DNA of 64,000 nucleotides from positions 4,770,979 through 4,834,978 of the forward strand of contig JAPTYO010000022.1 in the NCBI GenBank assembly GCA_036873135.1. The letters run 5' to 3'. Position numbers and translations under genes: made by a program. Positions within the stretch are counted from its first letter, which is position 1, and every line of letters begins with the position of its first letter. The stretch is from Clarkia xantiana subsp. parviflora (lineage: Eukaryota > Streptophyta > Magnoliopsida > Myrtales > Onagraceae). The notes below the pieces were generated by a model that saw nothing but the letters and a program-made list of their open reading frames with translations, did no database searches and was not told the origin of the DNA. This document shows positions 1 through 11,500 of this stretch, piece by piece.

Positions 1-1
1 G

Positions 2-553
2 GAGCTTGTAAGTGAGAGGAAGGCTGCTATCAGAAAGTGCAGTACAGTTTCCCGCGAGCTTGCACAGCCTGAAGAGGAAGTGCAGAATTTGAACTCCAAA
101 GTTGTCGATATTGATGCGCGTATTGGCTCTCGCCGTGTCCATGTTGAGCAACTTGAGGCCGAGATTGCTGCTATCAAGCAGCAAATTACGGAGAACAACA
201 GTGTTCATGATACCGCACTTGCTTCCGTTCGTGACGAGGCACACAAGGCGGGTGTTGAGAAGGGATTGGCTGAGTATCCTAGTACCCCTGCCTATTCTTC
301 CGCTGTCCTTGCTGCTGCTAAAGCGGATCTTGCACCCTTGGTTGTTGAGTTTGCCAAAGATTACATTGGCAGAGTACATGCACTTGCCCCCGGGTTTCCG
401 TTCGACAAGCTGGGTCCTTATTCTTCTTTTGCTGTTGGCCATGTTGCGGATTTGCAACGTAAGGCAGCTGAAGCGGCTTCTATTGCCTTGACCTTTGAAT
501 GCGACAACGCTGATGTTGAACTTGGTGTTGATTTTCTGGACATGTTGTCTTAG
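2..553 (+). CDS. Antisense coiled-coil protein of E0 (C-terminal part)
   Basis: The frame is open from the window edge to a TAG at 551-553, so the start is missing. It lies on the strand opposite to E0's gag. The first ~65 residues are rich in E, K, R, L and V in a heptad-like spacing, suggesting a coiled coil. The end carries the motif APGFPFDKLG followed by a short helix, matching the C-termini of the antisense genes in E1 (APDFPFSQLG) and E2 (APDFPFSRLG). Antisense extra ORFs between pol and the 3' LTR are known in Tat-lineage elements; their function is not established. It converges on the gag' module, which ends at 636. No frame damage is visible in this part. Confidence 0.7.
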   Translation, partial: ELVSERKAAIRKCSTVSRELAQPEEEVQNLNSKVVDIDARIGSRRVHVEQLEAEIAAIKQQITENNSVHDTALASVRDEAHKAGVEKGLAEYPSTPAYSSAVLAAAKADLAPLVVEFAKDYIGRVHALAPGFPFDKLGPYSSFAVGHVADLQRKAAEAASIALTFECDNADVELGVDFLDMLS

Positions 554-635
554 TCCTTTGGAGGTGATGATATGTTTGAGGCTTTTGCCCAAATCTCTTT
601 TCTTTATGTTTTTGCTTTGTATGGAACTTCGTCTT

Positions 636-3600
636 TTAAACCTGTTTTTCAATAATAAAAGTCATGTGATACCTTGTTAGTAATATTTCATACCTTGAGT
701 ATCCATGTTGTCTGTATGCTTCGGACTTGGAAGATAGGATAGGTATCCTTAGGTGACGAACATGATGTCCATATGAGTGGTCTTCAATCTCCATCCTCAA
801 GGTTAAACAACCATTGGTACTATGCCCCCAAGTTTGGTGATATTGACACCATTCTTCAACATCCCTGCCTAAGAAGGCGGTTTCAGGCTCAAGTGGTCTT
901 GGAAGCTTGTTTTCCAGAAGCTTGACGTATATCTCCTCTACCTCTGTGTTCAAAGGTGTGAAGATGTTGGCATAATCCGTGCTTGGGCCTTCTGGCTTTC
1001 TTGAAATTTGAGCTTCCCCACCTGTGTTGAGAGGTGTGTCCCATCCCAATTCACGCTCATAAGAGATCGCAGTCTCTATTTTGTCTTTTAAGCACGCCAT
1101 TGTCTTTGTTGTGCGCCACCCAAATTCTCTTCCAAATAGCAAAAATGTTGATGCATTCATGTTCAGGAAAAATGCATTGATGACGTCCTTCTTGCTTGCT
1201 CTCAGTGCAGTTGCATTTTGAGCGAACCTTTGGAAGTAGGACATGATGGATTCTTCTTCTCCCTGCTTAACATCAATCACACTCCTCTTTGGTGGACAAA
1301 GAATCCCGTCTAGTTCGGACCTTGGAGATAACTTTTCCTTCTTTCTTTTTTCATCATCGTTCGATGCGAACAGCTTTCTCTTTGCACCAACTCCTATCAT
1401 GGCGATTGACACATGTTTCATTTTTCTTAAGGCATTAACATAGCACTTTCGTGCGGCAGTCTGATCACCTAGCACTTCTCTAATTCCGTGCGGAGTTAGG
1501 AACTTTATTTTCTGATGAGCTGTAGATGGCACAATGTCATGTGGGTTGATCGTTGTTCTCCCCAGGATGCCTTTATATGCCCCCAGGTTGTCTACTACCA
1601 CAAATGTGACATCTATATGCAATGCCTTCCACCCGTCCCCAAGGATAACTGGAAGCGTAATCATGCCCAATGGATAGGTTGCCGCTCCTGCGAAACTGAC
1701 CAACGGAAACGTGCTTGGTGAGAGATCAGTTTCCGTTTTTCCCATCTTTTTAAGCACCTCTATATGAAGTAGATCCGCAGCACTCCCGCCATATACCAGA
1801 ATCCTTTGCACGTCAAAACAATTGATGTCCATTGTTATGACCAAAGCATCATCATGGGGATACACTATGTGTTTCTTGTCGGCGTTTGAGAACGGGATGA
1901 TTATGTCTTCCTTCTCTGGTTGTTGCCTTTTCCCATACTTTGGCAGAACTTGCAGCTGTGAGGCATAAACATCTCGAGCGTTAAAAACGCTACCTCCTGC
2001 TGGTGGACCCCCGTGGATTACGTTGATGACACCACGCTTTGGCGGCGGTGAGCTTTCGTTGACTTTCTCTTTTCCCTTGTTTCCCTTTCTGGGTTGCTCT
2101 ACATGGTTCTTCTTTTGTCGTTTGTCGCCTTGGTCGACATATTGCTTGAGCTACCCTTTAAGGATGAAGTTGTTTATGCGAAATCGCAAGCTGATGCAGC
2201 TGTTTGTTTCATGGCCATAGACCTCATGGTTTTCGCACCATTTATCTTCCTGTTTTCCCAGTAGCCCCTTTCGGAAGTTCGCTGGCTCCCTCCACATATT
2301 ATCCTCTTTCATCTTCTTCAGGATTATGGAAAGTGGTGCATTCAAAGGAACGCACTCTGCCAGGTTCACTTCTTTTGGTTTTTGGAACTCGGGCTGATAT
2401 GGTCTCTTGTGGGGCTAGAATTGTCTCACTTGCTGCGGGCCTTGCTGGGGTTTTGGTTGCTTCTCCTTAGCGCGAGCTGCGCTAACTTTCGCCTTATGTT
2501 GTTCTCTGAATCGATGCAGATCCACAAATTCTTTTACTCTCGCTGCCAATTCTTCAAGCGTCTCAGCTGGGCGCCTTGCCATCTTTTCAGTCAAGGCATG
2601 TCCTCTTCGGCCTAAATTTGCAATGAAGGCGTGCACGATTTCTCCCTCAGTGATGTTTCCTTGAATGTCTGAGATTTTTTGATTGAAGCGGATGTAATAA
2701 TCTGCTAAAGACTCGTCGTTCTGCTGTGTCACTTCATTCAACGCGTTCGGCCCTTTAAGGAGTGTGCGCTCTCCCATGTATCTTTGAATGAATTTTGCCT
2801 TTAGATATGCCCATGACGTGACGCTTCCGCATTGTAGCGAGAAGAACCAATGTGCGGCCGTTCCAACGAGAGTGTTAGCAAATGTCATGGCAACGTGATG
2901 CGGGTTGTCCGTTTGTCCTAGCAGAGACGCTTCATGTTGCTGCACATGCTCGATTGGATCTCCTTTCCCCCTATATTTTTCACCGCCAATTCTGTAGAGG
3001 GCATCCGGAACGTGACTGTGCACTAATTCATCCGAGAATGGGTGCGATGCATTTTCTTCCAGAGCATGCATTCCTTTCATCTTCGATTGCTTCATTTTCC
3101 TCTCAATCATCTCTTCTAAGGCCTTAGCCGATAGTCCCGTGATTGGGATGTCGTTTTCTTGTGCGGGTTTCCTCCACCCCTCGTTGCATGTGCCGCCCTG
3201 GCTTGTTGTTTTAGAGTTGTCCTCCTTGTGTGGGCGTTGTGAACTGCTCACAGGAGGCTGTTTCCACCTTACTCCTTGTTGCTTCAAGCCAATGCTCGGA
3301 GTGCCTGAACGTGCTGGCTCTCGCCTGGTCTGTTGATAGGCATCTTCTGAATCTCGTACCACCCCACCTGGGTGTTGCAATTTTTGCTGATTTGCCTCAT
3401 ATGACGCTTCTCTGGCTGGAGCAGCCTGTTCATTATCACGCGGGGGTGGTGGAGGCGCAGCATAACCTTGATTCTTTAAGATCTCCCTGAGAGAAAGAAG
3501 TTCTTCCAATGCTGCCATCATTGCCGGTGTGACTGTAGGCATGTTGGCTGCATTGCCTGGCTGCTGCTGCTGTGCTGCCTCAGCTGGCATTCCTGATGGA

Positions 3601-3800
3601 ATTTCTTGATCCACCCTTGCTCCTTGCTCTTGTGGAGGAACGTTGTTCTGATCTTCTGGCATGAACTATGTAGGAGGGGCATTTGCGGACGGAATGGACG
3701 AAGCTGCGGATTCTGCGTCCGGTATGTGAGAAGGTCCTGGTTGACTTCTCGTTGGTTTCATCCTGCTTACACGCGTTTTCTTTGGTCGTCTTCCTGTCAT
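636..3800 (-). pseudogene. Gag-protease-gag' polyprotein of E0, with in-frame stops
   Basis: One reading frame runs from an ATG at 3800-3798 to a stop at 636. It is broken by TAG codons at 3668-3666 and 2417-2415 and another stop near 2151-2153, with no frame change. Order: proline/glutamine-rich N-terminus; retrotransposon gag core (about 3100-2480); a zinc-knuckle-like motif WCENHEVYGHETNSC (near 2194-2240); linker; aspartic protease fold (about 1870-1480); then a second gag-like stretch with ESIMSYFQRFAQ (near 1230-1265) and a second knuckle WCQYHQTWGHSTNGC (about 811-857). The protease signature reads VYGGSA where retropepsins have D-S/T-G, so the catalytic aspartate is gone. No RT follows. 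The arrangement matches E6, so it is a family feature rather than one accident. Confidence 0.85.
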
Positions 3801-3835
3801 GGCTTGCAGCACGGCTTTTTGTTCGAATCACTTCA

Positions 3836-3847
3836 GACGGCGCCAAA
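3836..3847 (-). other. Primer binding site of E0
   Basis: On the minus strand the bases directly after the LTR read TTTGGCGCCGTCTGAAG. The TGGCGCCGT core is the same as in the other Tat elements here; it resembles the complement of the 3' end of plant tRNA-Asp as I remember it, but downstream bases differ, so the tRNA is not settled. Confidence 0.7.
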
Positions 3848-4020
3848 TGTTGGGTTCGCTTCACCACTTGGGTTGTTTCGGGCTTTTTCCTTCACGATCG
3901 GGCTCGAGATATATGTATAAGGACGGGAACGCCGCAATCCTTAATACACAATCGTCGAGCGGGACTCTGATCCTCAACCTTGGACTCTTGATCTTCGAGA
4001 CCTGCACGAAGGGCAGTAAC
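3848..4020 (-). repeat. 5' LTR of E0, U5-side part
   Basis: Starts TGTTGGG directly next to the primer binding site and is cut at 4020 by E1; the rest resumes at 13669-14131. The last five bases GTAAC (4016-4020) are duplicated at 13669-13673, the target-site duplication of E1. Confidence 0.85.
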
Positions 4021-4739
4021 TGTTAGGTTATAAGTTTCAGGTCAACGGGTGGTCGACCTAAACCTTACTCCTCACTGGTGAAACTACGGGTTCGGTGCTC
4101 CTAAGTCATGTCGTCCTGATCCGTGTCCTTCTGTCCTTCGCCTTCTCTTCTCCACGTGCCCTGCAAGAGGGGCAATATTAAGCACGGAGGGGGGGTGGTG
4201 CTTGATGTACCCTCTCTGATGCTTAAGTCAATACGTTTCTTAGAGAGATAAAACTTAGAGAGATGTCAGAGCTAAATTGTATGCTTAGCCAAGATGTTCA
4301 AATGAATAGTGGAGAGGTTGTATTTATAGGCAACGGTATCATTAAGGTGGCTTAATGACATCGTTAACCTTTAAGCACAATTAATTAGCCCTTAATCACG
4401 TAATTAAGACCTTAAAGCACAGAGAGGTTGGCGAAAATAATCCAAGTGTGAGAGTCGGAAAATGGTGTCGGGGCCCTTGGGGGGTGGGGAGAAAATCCGA
4501 CTCCCAAGGGTAGGGGTTGGGTGTGGCAACCCAACCCCTCCCTAGGGGAGGTCGGGTGTGGCCACCCGACCTCACCTAGGTGAGTTCGCCGTGGTTCGGA
4601 CAAGTATTTTCACCTCGTTCGGACCGTTGGTGTTTCCGCAGGGTGTTTGGGTCGAAGTTTCGATTTACAATCATTAACGGGGTGATCAAAATAAAACGAT
4701 TCGGAAGTCAACGGGTTCAAATTGGGCGTATATCGATCA
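4021..4739 (-). repeat. 3' LTR of E1
   Basis: 719 bp bounded by TGTTAGG and the plus-strand end ATATCGATCA. The sequence beyond its right end (CATGCCCCCGAGTCAACC) is the polypurine-side flank found next to every 3' LTR of this family. It contains U3 palindrome modules around 4500-4580 and a TATA-like TATTTATAGG region (4320-4330) on the plus strand, that is CCTATAAATA on the element strand. Confidence 0.93.
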
Positions 4740-5289
4740 CATGCCCCCGAGTCAACCAATGGCCTGACCCTTTATTGACTCTATTTTAGGATGGTATGAC
4801 ACGCGCAATTTGAAGCCGGGATTTTACCTTTTATCAGAATCCTTACTTACCTGTGGGTATGTGTCTCTGACTCTGCCCCCTGTCTTATAAGATAGAGGAA
4901 TCGCAAATGTCAGAATAGCACGGACACGTGTCCAAGCACGTGTCCGTCTGAGATGGAAATAATAAATCTAATACCGTCACGGGCGTATGCTTGGAAAATA
5001 TACGTTCGTGTGGGGATGCAACATGAATACAGCTAAACGAGTCCATGCTTCAATTTCATGCCGGGGTAAGTCTAAGTGGAGAAAAATTTTGATTTTGGTC
5101 TAAAATTTTTCTAAGTATGGGATATTTAAAAAATATGCTTATAGGGTACTAACTATGGTAGGTGTGAGTTTAACCGCGGTTAATGGGAACTAGGGGTGTC
5201 AGTTTTTAAATCTGACCCTTGAATTTTTCCTTTCCAGAAATCAACGGTGTCGATTTAGCGGTTTTGGAAAAAACCCTATTCCCTTTTAC
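4740..5289. other. E1 internal non-coding region between 3' LTR and antisense promoter
   Basis: No convincing reading frame. On the minus strand it includes the short G-rich polypurine tract beside the 3' LTR (complement of 4740-4752). The same sequence is found in E2 (31060-31600), E4 and E5. Confidence 0.6.
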
Positions 5290-5297
5290 TATAAAAA
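5290..5297 (+). promoter_or_regulatory. TATA box of the antisense gene in E1
   Basis: TATAAAAA inside ACTATAAAAAGGGGTAAG, about 115 bp upstream of a conserved 5' splice site and 640 bp upstream of the antisense ATG. The same context is kept in E2 (31055-31061, minus strand), where it also precedes the antisense gene. Promoter role is inferred. Confidence 0.6.
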
Positions 5298-5404
5298 GGG
5301 GTAAGTGATTACCTCATTCTCGTTGTCCTTTTCTCTTTTTCTTTTCTTTTAGGCGGTTAGGATCCTTGGTTGGATTCACTTCTCGGGACGCGTGTCGCAT
5401 TGAG

Positions 5405-5914
5405 GTACGTGCCTTTTGCTTTGTGTAAGCGTTGCTTTTGGGAGACGTAATCCCGCCTCCCCCTTGGTTGTTTCTTTACTTGTCTCGTTTTTTGATTTGT
5501 CGGTCTTCATGGTGATATAGTCATGTTTGGTTCATCCTCTTTTCATCCTCTTGCCCCCGTGTTTCTGCTTACTAGCGCGTGGGGTCTTCTATACTGGGGT
5601 TATAACTATCTCCCCTAGCCCCCTGCCTCTGCTTATTGGCCATTGGGGTCTCTCTATGCTGGGAGTTATAACTATCTCCCCTTGCCCCCCTGCCTCTACT
5701 TATTGGCCATTGGGGTCTCTCTATGCTGGGAGTTATAACTATCTCCCCTTGCCCCCTTACCTCTGCTCATTGGCCTGTGGGGTTTTCCCGTATCATCTTT
5801 ATATTCTTACCTTTTGACTTTGTATTCGTCGTTTTAGGAAAATGAGTTTTATCTTGTCTCTACTATCCCTTTTCTGTTTTCCTCGGGCTGAGCTTGCGTG
5901 TTTTCGATCATCAG
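5405..5914 (+). other. Predicted leader intron of the antisense gene in E1
   Basis: GAG|GTACGT at 5405 and TCATCAG|ATC at 5914. Both junctions are conserved in E2 (30952 and 30377 on the minus strand). The exon upstream contains no ATG. The intron holds the tandem repeat at 5590-5785. Confidence 0.55.
5590..5785 (+). repeat. Tandem repeat, ~66 bp unit, about 3 copies
   Basis: Units contain TATAACTATCTCCCCT followed by a C-rich stretch and TTGGCCATTGGGGTCT. A related ~63-bp array of about four units sits at the same place in E2 (30510-30790). Confidence 0.8.
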
Positions 5915-5930
5915 ATCTCCCCGGTGTTTG

Positions 5931-6998
5931 ATGAGGAGTAAGAGGCCAGTATGGGTGGGAGTAGTTAGCTCCGGGACCGGACCTTCGATTGCGAAAAGAT
6001 CGGTTTTTTGTGGTGTGAGGAGGTGTCCTCCAATTGGAGGTAAGGGCGGTGGTGATGTTAGGGTACCATCTTCTTTCTATGTTGATGCCCCCCAATCGAG
6101 GGTCCGGGAGCCATCTTTTCCTTCACCTTTGTTTGGTAAGTTCTGGAATGTCTGAGTTTCCTTAGTATATATTGGTGTTTACTCTGTATCTTGTTGTAGG
6201 TAGACTTCGTCTTCCTCTTCTGAGTCGAAAGGAGCTGTCTCGTCCTCCTGTTGATGGAATTGTTGGGTCTGAGTGGGCGCCTTATTATGGGCGTGGGGCT
6301 CGTTTTGACAATCAATCTTCTTTACAAACTCCTGAGGTTGGAGTTCGTGTTCTGCAGTATGCTATTCCTCCTGCAGATCGTGTGCCCCCCTCTAAAGGGT
6401 CGGAGGCAGTTTATGAATTGGCTCATGATGTGTTGGCTCGCTATGCTTCTGTAACTTTTCTTAACCGTGTTATCCTTTAGGGCATTTCTCTTTCATGCTC
6501 TATCTGTCTCATCCTTTGTTTTTGTCGCAGGGTATTGCCGACCTTTTTAATTTGTCCACCCTTGTTATTGATCTTGCTGAGGAGAAGAAGTTGCACGAGG
6601 ACACTTGTGTCTCCCTTAGTTCTGAGCTTGTTAGTTGTTTGGAGCGTAGTCGTATCACGGATTTGCAGTGCCGAGACTTGGAGAGTCGTATTGCCCTTCT
6701 TAAAGAAGAGATTGAAGTTTTAAGACAGAAGTCTTATCGCGATGAGGTACTTCGGGCTGCTGAATTGGTGTCTCTTGAGGAAATGATTCGTGTGGAGGAA
6801 AAAGGGTGTGCTATCGTTGATTATAAGGGTTCCTCCTCTTATCAAGCTGCTATCGATGTTCGCTGCTCTGTGGCTAAGCGTATTTCTTTAAAGGCGATTC
6901 TCAAGCGTATGTACATGATTGCTCCTGACTTTCCTTTTTCTCAGCTTGGTGATTTGTCTGACTTCGCTGTTAGGCATATTGCTAAGATGAGGAAGTAG
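5931..6998 (+). CDS. Antisense spliced coiled-coil protein of E1 (join 5931..6135, 6200..6468, 6531..6998)
   Basis: Runs opposite to E1's pol. Three coding exons of 205, 269 and 468 nt join in frame to 313 codons plus stop. Introns are 6136-6199 (GTAAGT...TTGTAG) and 6469-6530 (GTTATC...GTCGCAG); exon phases fit exactly. The ATG at 5931 is the first after the leader intron. Exon 1 is basic and glycine-rich; exon 2 has EWAPYYGRGARFD; exon 3 is mostly helical with heptad-like leucines (LESRIALLKEEIEVLRQK), ending in APDFPFSQLGDLSDFAVRHI. E2 has the same gene with identical exon 2 and 3 lengths and identical intron lengths. No known enzyme motif. Extra antisense ORFs with coiled coils are known in Tat elements; the function is unknown. 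The frame is intact although pol in the same copy is broken. Confidence 0.8.
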
Positions 6999-7594
6999 TA
7001 CACCTATCTCTTGTGGTGGTTTCGCGAGTTTGTGGTTTGGGGTTTCTCTTAATTTGGGTCGTACTTCTCCTTTTTGCCTTCTAGCTTCTTTATGCTTGTC
7101 TTTCTTGGTTGTGTTGTTACTTTGCTTCTCATTAATGTTGCTTGGCTGAAGTGCCTATGAGGTAGTCTTGAACTTGTATTCATCTTTCTTCATTGAGTTT
7201 ATCAAGGGTTCCTTCTTGTGGTGTCTTCTTACTATTCTTCCTGTTGATGGGTTGCACTTGTCTTTAGAGTTTGAAACTCCACATTTCCTAGCTTTGCCAT
7301 CTTTGTTTGATGCTCATGTCTTTACTTATGGCATGCATGGCAGGGTGCTTATCTCCCCTTTTGATGATAACTTCCTGTGCCTTTATGTGTAGTTCTTTGG
7401 TTATGGACCCTTCCTTTTCTGGTCCTTCCTTTTCTTTGCGTTTCTTTTGTGTTTTCCTTCATCATCATACCTGCTATCTCATCAAGAAAAAACATTATGT
7501 GTTCTTCATACAATCTTTGCTTTGCAATTATTTTCTCTTGGGATCCTTCTTAGTATGGTGCGACGATCTCTTCTGATACCCTTTAAATGGTATA
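6999..7594 (+). other. 3' region of the antisense gene in E1
   Basis: T-rich, no supported frame. Homologous sequence lies in E2 (28871-29295) and in E4/E5 (54880-55100, 47890-48130), including the block TGCTATCTCATCAAGAAAAA. Probably the antisense 3' UTR. Confidence 0.5.
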
Positions 7595-8290
7595 TACGGT
7601 ACTGTTAGACCAAAGATACGCTCTTGGTGGGCGTCGAATATGTTCACGAGACAGGCTCTCGGAGGGCACCAGTAGTTAGACCAAAGATACGCTCCTGGTG
7701 GGCATCGAAAACTGTTCACGAGAAAGGCTCTCGGAGGGCACCAGTAGTTAGACCAAAGATACGCTACTGATGGGCGTCGAAAACTGTTCACGAGACTGGC
7801 TCTCGGAGGGCACTTAACGTTTCACAGGATAGGCTCCCGGAGGGCACAAGTTAGACCAAAGATACGCTCCTGGTGGGCGTCGAATCTGGTAGTTTGAAAT
7901 CTACCTCAAGATACGCTCTTGGGGGCGTCGAATCTGGTAGTTTGAAGTCTACCCCAAGATACGCTCTTGGGGGCGTCGAAGGTCGTAGTTTTTAGAAACC
8001 ACTCTCAAGATACGCTCTTGGGGGCGTCGAAATTCGTAGTTTTTGGAAAACCACTCTCAAGATACGCTCTTGGGGGCGTCGAAGGTCGTAGTTTTTGGAA
8101 ACCACTCTCAAGATACGCTCTTGGGGGCGTCGAAGGTCGTAGTATGAAAACTACTCTCAAGATGCGCTCTTGGGGGCGTTGAAGGTCGTAGTATGAAAAC
8201 TACTCTCAAGATACGCTCTTGGGGGCGTCGAAGGTCGTAGTATGAAAACTACTCTCAAGATACGCTCTTGGGGGCGTTGAGGATGTTGTT
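7595..8290. repeat. 3' tandem repeat array of E1 (~49-bp units plus longer composite units)
   Basis: Right part (about 7890-8280): roughly eight units of about 49 bp, each with CAAGATACGCTCTTGGGGGC and a small palindrome GTAGT...ACTAC. Left part: longer units built around AGACCAAAGATACGCTC, CTGTTCACGAGA and GGCTCTCGGAGGGCAC. The same array occurs in E2, E4, E5 and E6 with different unit numbers. Hypervariable tandem repeats in this position are known for Tat/Ogre-type elements. Confidence 0.92.
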
Positions 8291-8578
8291 GACTTGGAAA
8301 TCATATCTGTGTAAGGATAACATAATGATTGTATCACCACCTTCTTTGAAAGATACTTTTGAGTAACTTCTACTTCATTTGGAGCATTCATTCTTTATGT
8401 ACACTTGGGATGCCTTGGGTGGATCAAGACACCCTTCGGAGGAAATCAAAGATAGTTGTAGAGTTGGAGTAACTTCTTGAGTTCTCCTTCTCAAAAGTTG
8501 TTTTTGGAAAACTTAAATAATTATATGTAATGACTTGAAATAACTCCAAGGATATGGTCTTTTGCTTGTGCTGTCTTC

Positions 8579-11500
8579 TTAGACGTAGTACTTCTTTAGG
8601 TGTTCTCCACTGAAGGTGTTTGTGGAGATATACCCGTCCCCATCCTCTAGGCGGTAAGCATTTGCGTATGGAAATGATGCTATCTTATACGGCCCTTCCC
8701 ACTTTGGAGATAATTTTCTGACTTGGTCTAAGTGTGAGAACTCGTTCTTTCTGAGCACTAGTTCTCCTATGTGGAATTGCCTCTCCTTGACTTGGCGGTT
8801 GTAATATCTTGCGGATACAAGGCGCATTCGTGCCTGTGCTTCCTCTGAGTTCCATCTTTTATCATCCACAAGGTCTAAGTCTAAGAGTCTTGTTTTGTTG
8901 TTCTCATGCTCTTCAAAGTACGTGGTTCTTAGTGATGATACAACTATTTCTGCTGGTGCCACCGCTTCGGTCCCGTATACTAGGCCAAATGGTGTTTCTC
9001 CTGTGGCTATTTTTGGTGTTGTTCGTACTGCCCATAGAACATTTTCCAGCTCATCTACCCAACTTCCCTTGGTGGCATGGAGTCGTTTCTTTAAACCGTC
9101 TAGCACTATTTTATTTGCCGACTCTACTTGCCCGTTTGTCTGGGGGTGTTTTACTGATGCGAAGCGGTGCTCTATATTCAGCCTTTCGCAGTACCATTGC
9201 AGTTTCTTGCTCTTGAATTGTGGGCCATTATCACTTATTATCGCTTTTGGGACTCCGTATCTCGAGACAATGTGAGATTGAATGAAGTTAACGATTTGCT
9301 CGTCTGTTGTCTTTCCCATTGCCTTCGCTTCTATCCATTTGGAGAAGTAGTCTATTGCTACTATTATGCAAGTTTTTTGCCCTTTTGTTCTTGGTAGGGG
9401 GTCTATCAGATCAATCCCCCACTGTGCGAATGGCCAGGCTCCCGAGATGGAACTTAGCTTTGCTGCTGGGGCTGTTATATTTCTGGAGTACCTTTGGCAG
9501 TGATCACATTTTTGTACCAAGTCTGCCGCTTCTTTGTTCATTGATGGCCAATAGTATCCTAGGTTGTAGACCTTTCGGATTATTGATCGTGCTCCTTCAT
9601 GGCACCTCGCATCTCCTTCATGGAGTTCTGCAAGTACTCTCTCTGTTTCTGGGTATGTTATGCATTTGAGGAAGGGTGTGGAATACCCTTTTTCGTAGAG
9701 TTCATTGTCCATCACTGCATAGTTTCTAGCCATCCTTTCAATCTTGACTGCCTCTACCTTGTCCTTTGGGAGTTTTCCTTCTGTGATGTACTGAAGCATT
9801 GGGGTCATCCAGGCTTCTCCTTCATCTATTACTAGAGTCTCCATTTGTTCTATCACTGATTGCATTCTTTGCTCTACAAAGTGAACCTCTTTGCCTGCTT
9901 CTGCCCCTAGGGCTAGTTTGCTTAAGGCGTCCGCCTCTTGGTTTTGTTCTCTTGGGACTGACTCAATGTCGAAGCTTTGGAAGCTCTTTATTAGGTCTCT
10001 GGCTTGCTGTAAGTATTTCTGCATGTTTTCAGACTTTGCAGTGTAGATTCCTTTCACTTGATTGACAATTAGTTGAGAATCGCACTTAACTCTTAGGTGC
10101 TTTGCCCCTACTCCTTTGGCTATTCTCAAGCCTGTTATCAGTGCTTCGTATTCAGCCTCATTGTTCGTTGCCTTAAAGGTAAGTGACATGGCATAGCGCA
10201 GAGGTGTATCCCTACTTGGTGGGTATAATAGGAGACCTGCACCTGAACCTCCCCCGTTGGATGACCCATCGGTATGCATCTCCCATAACTCTTCTGGTTG
10301 TTTCTCCTGACTACTACTCGCCTCGCTTGTAGTTTTGATTTCTCCCAAGTCTTCATCTGGATTAATTCTGGTGAATTCGGCAATAAAATCTGCTAGAGCC
10401 TGCCCCTTTATAGCTGTTCTAGGGGCAAAGTGAATACGAAACTCACTTAGCTCAATTGCCCATTTGGTCAGTCTTCCCGATGTGTCTGGTCTTTGGAGGA
10501 GGTGTTTCAATGGTTGGTCTGTGAGGACTGTTACCTCATGCCCATGAAAATATGGTCTCAATTTCCTTGCTGATATAATCAGTGCATAGAGGTACTTCTC
10601 TATTGGCAAGTAGTTGATCTCATACTTTGCCAATGTTTTACTTACGAAGTATACTGGAAATTGTGCGGTGTTTTCTTCTTTTATTAGTACCGAGCTTACT
10701 GCCACGTTGCTCACGGAGATGTAGAGGTAGAGGGGCTCCCCTGGCGTAGGCTTTGCTAGGGGTGGTAGTGTCTTTAGATGTTGTTTGAGTTGTTGGAAGG
10801 CTTCTTCACATCTTGGTGTCCATTCGAACTTCTTGTTTGCCCTTAGTACCTCAAAGAAGGGTAATGCTTTGTCTCCTATTTTGGACAGGAATCTGTTAAG
10901 AGCTGCCAACTTCCCATTCAGTCGTTGAACCTCTTTGTGCTTCGTAGGTGACTGCATTTCTTCAATTGCTTGTAGTTTCTCGGGGTTTACCTCTATTCCT
11001 AGTTGACTTACCATGAAGCCTAAAAACTTCCCTGATTGTACCCCAAATGCACATTTTTTCGGGTTTAGGTGGACTTGGTATTGCCTCATTCTCTCAAACG
11101 TTGAGCAAAGGTTTTCCACATGGTCTTTCATCTTTTTTTGATTTAACGATCATGTCGTCCACGTATGCCTCCATTGTCTTTCCTATCATGTCCCCGAAGA
11201 TTTTGTTGACCATTCTTTGGTATGTCGCTCCAGCATTTATGAGTCCGAAGGGCATCACCGTGTAATGGTATATCTCGCTGTCAGCGTAGAATGCTGTGTG
11301 AGGGGCGTCTTCAGGGGCCATTTTTATCTGGTTATATCCTGAGTATGCATCCATGAAGCTCATTAGTTGGTGACCTGATGTTGCATCCACTAACTGATCT
11401 ATTCTTGGGAGTGGATATGAGTCCTTAGGACATGCTTTGATTAGGTCGCGATAATCGATGCACATTCTCCAACTTCCTCCCGCCTTCTTTACCAGTACTG

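Noticed and set aside
7595..8290. Regular ~49-bp repeats resembling a CRISPR array
   Set aside because: No unique spacers, the whole unit repeats, and the setting is a plant retrotransposon.
9599..9835. Plus-strand frames across the E1 pol region
   Set aside because: Shadows of the minus-strand pol, which has recognisable domains in the correct order.
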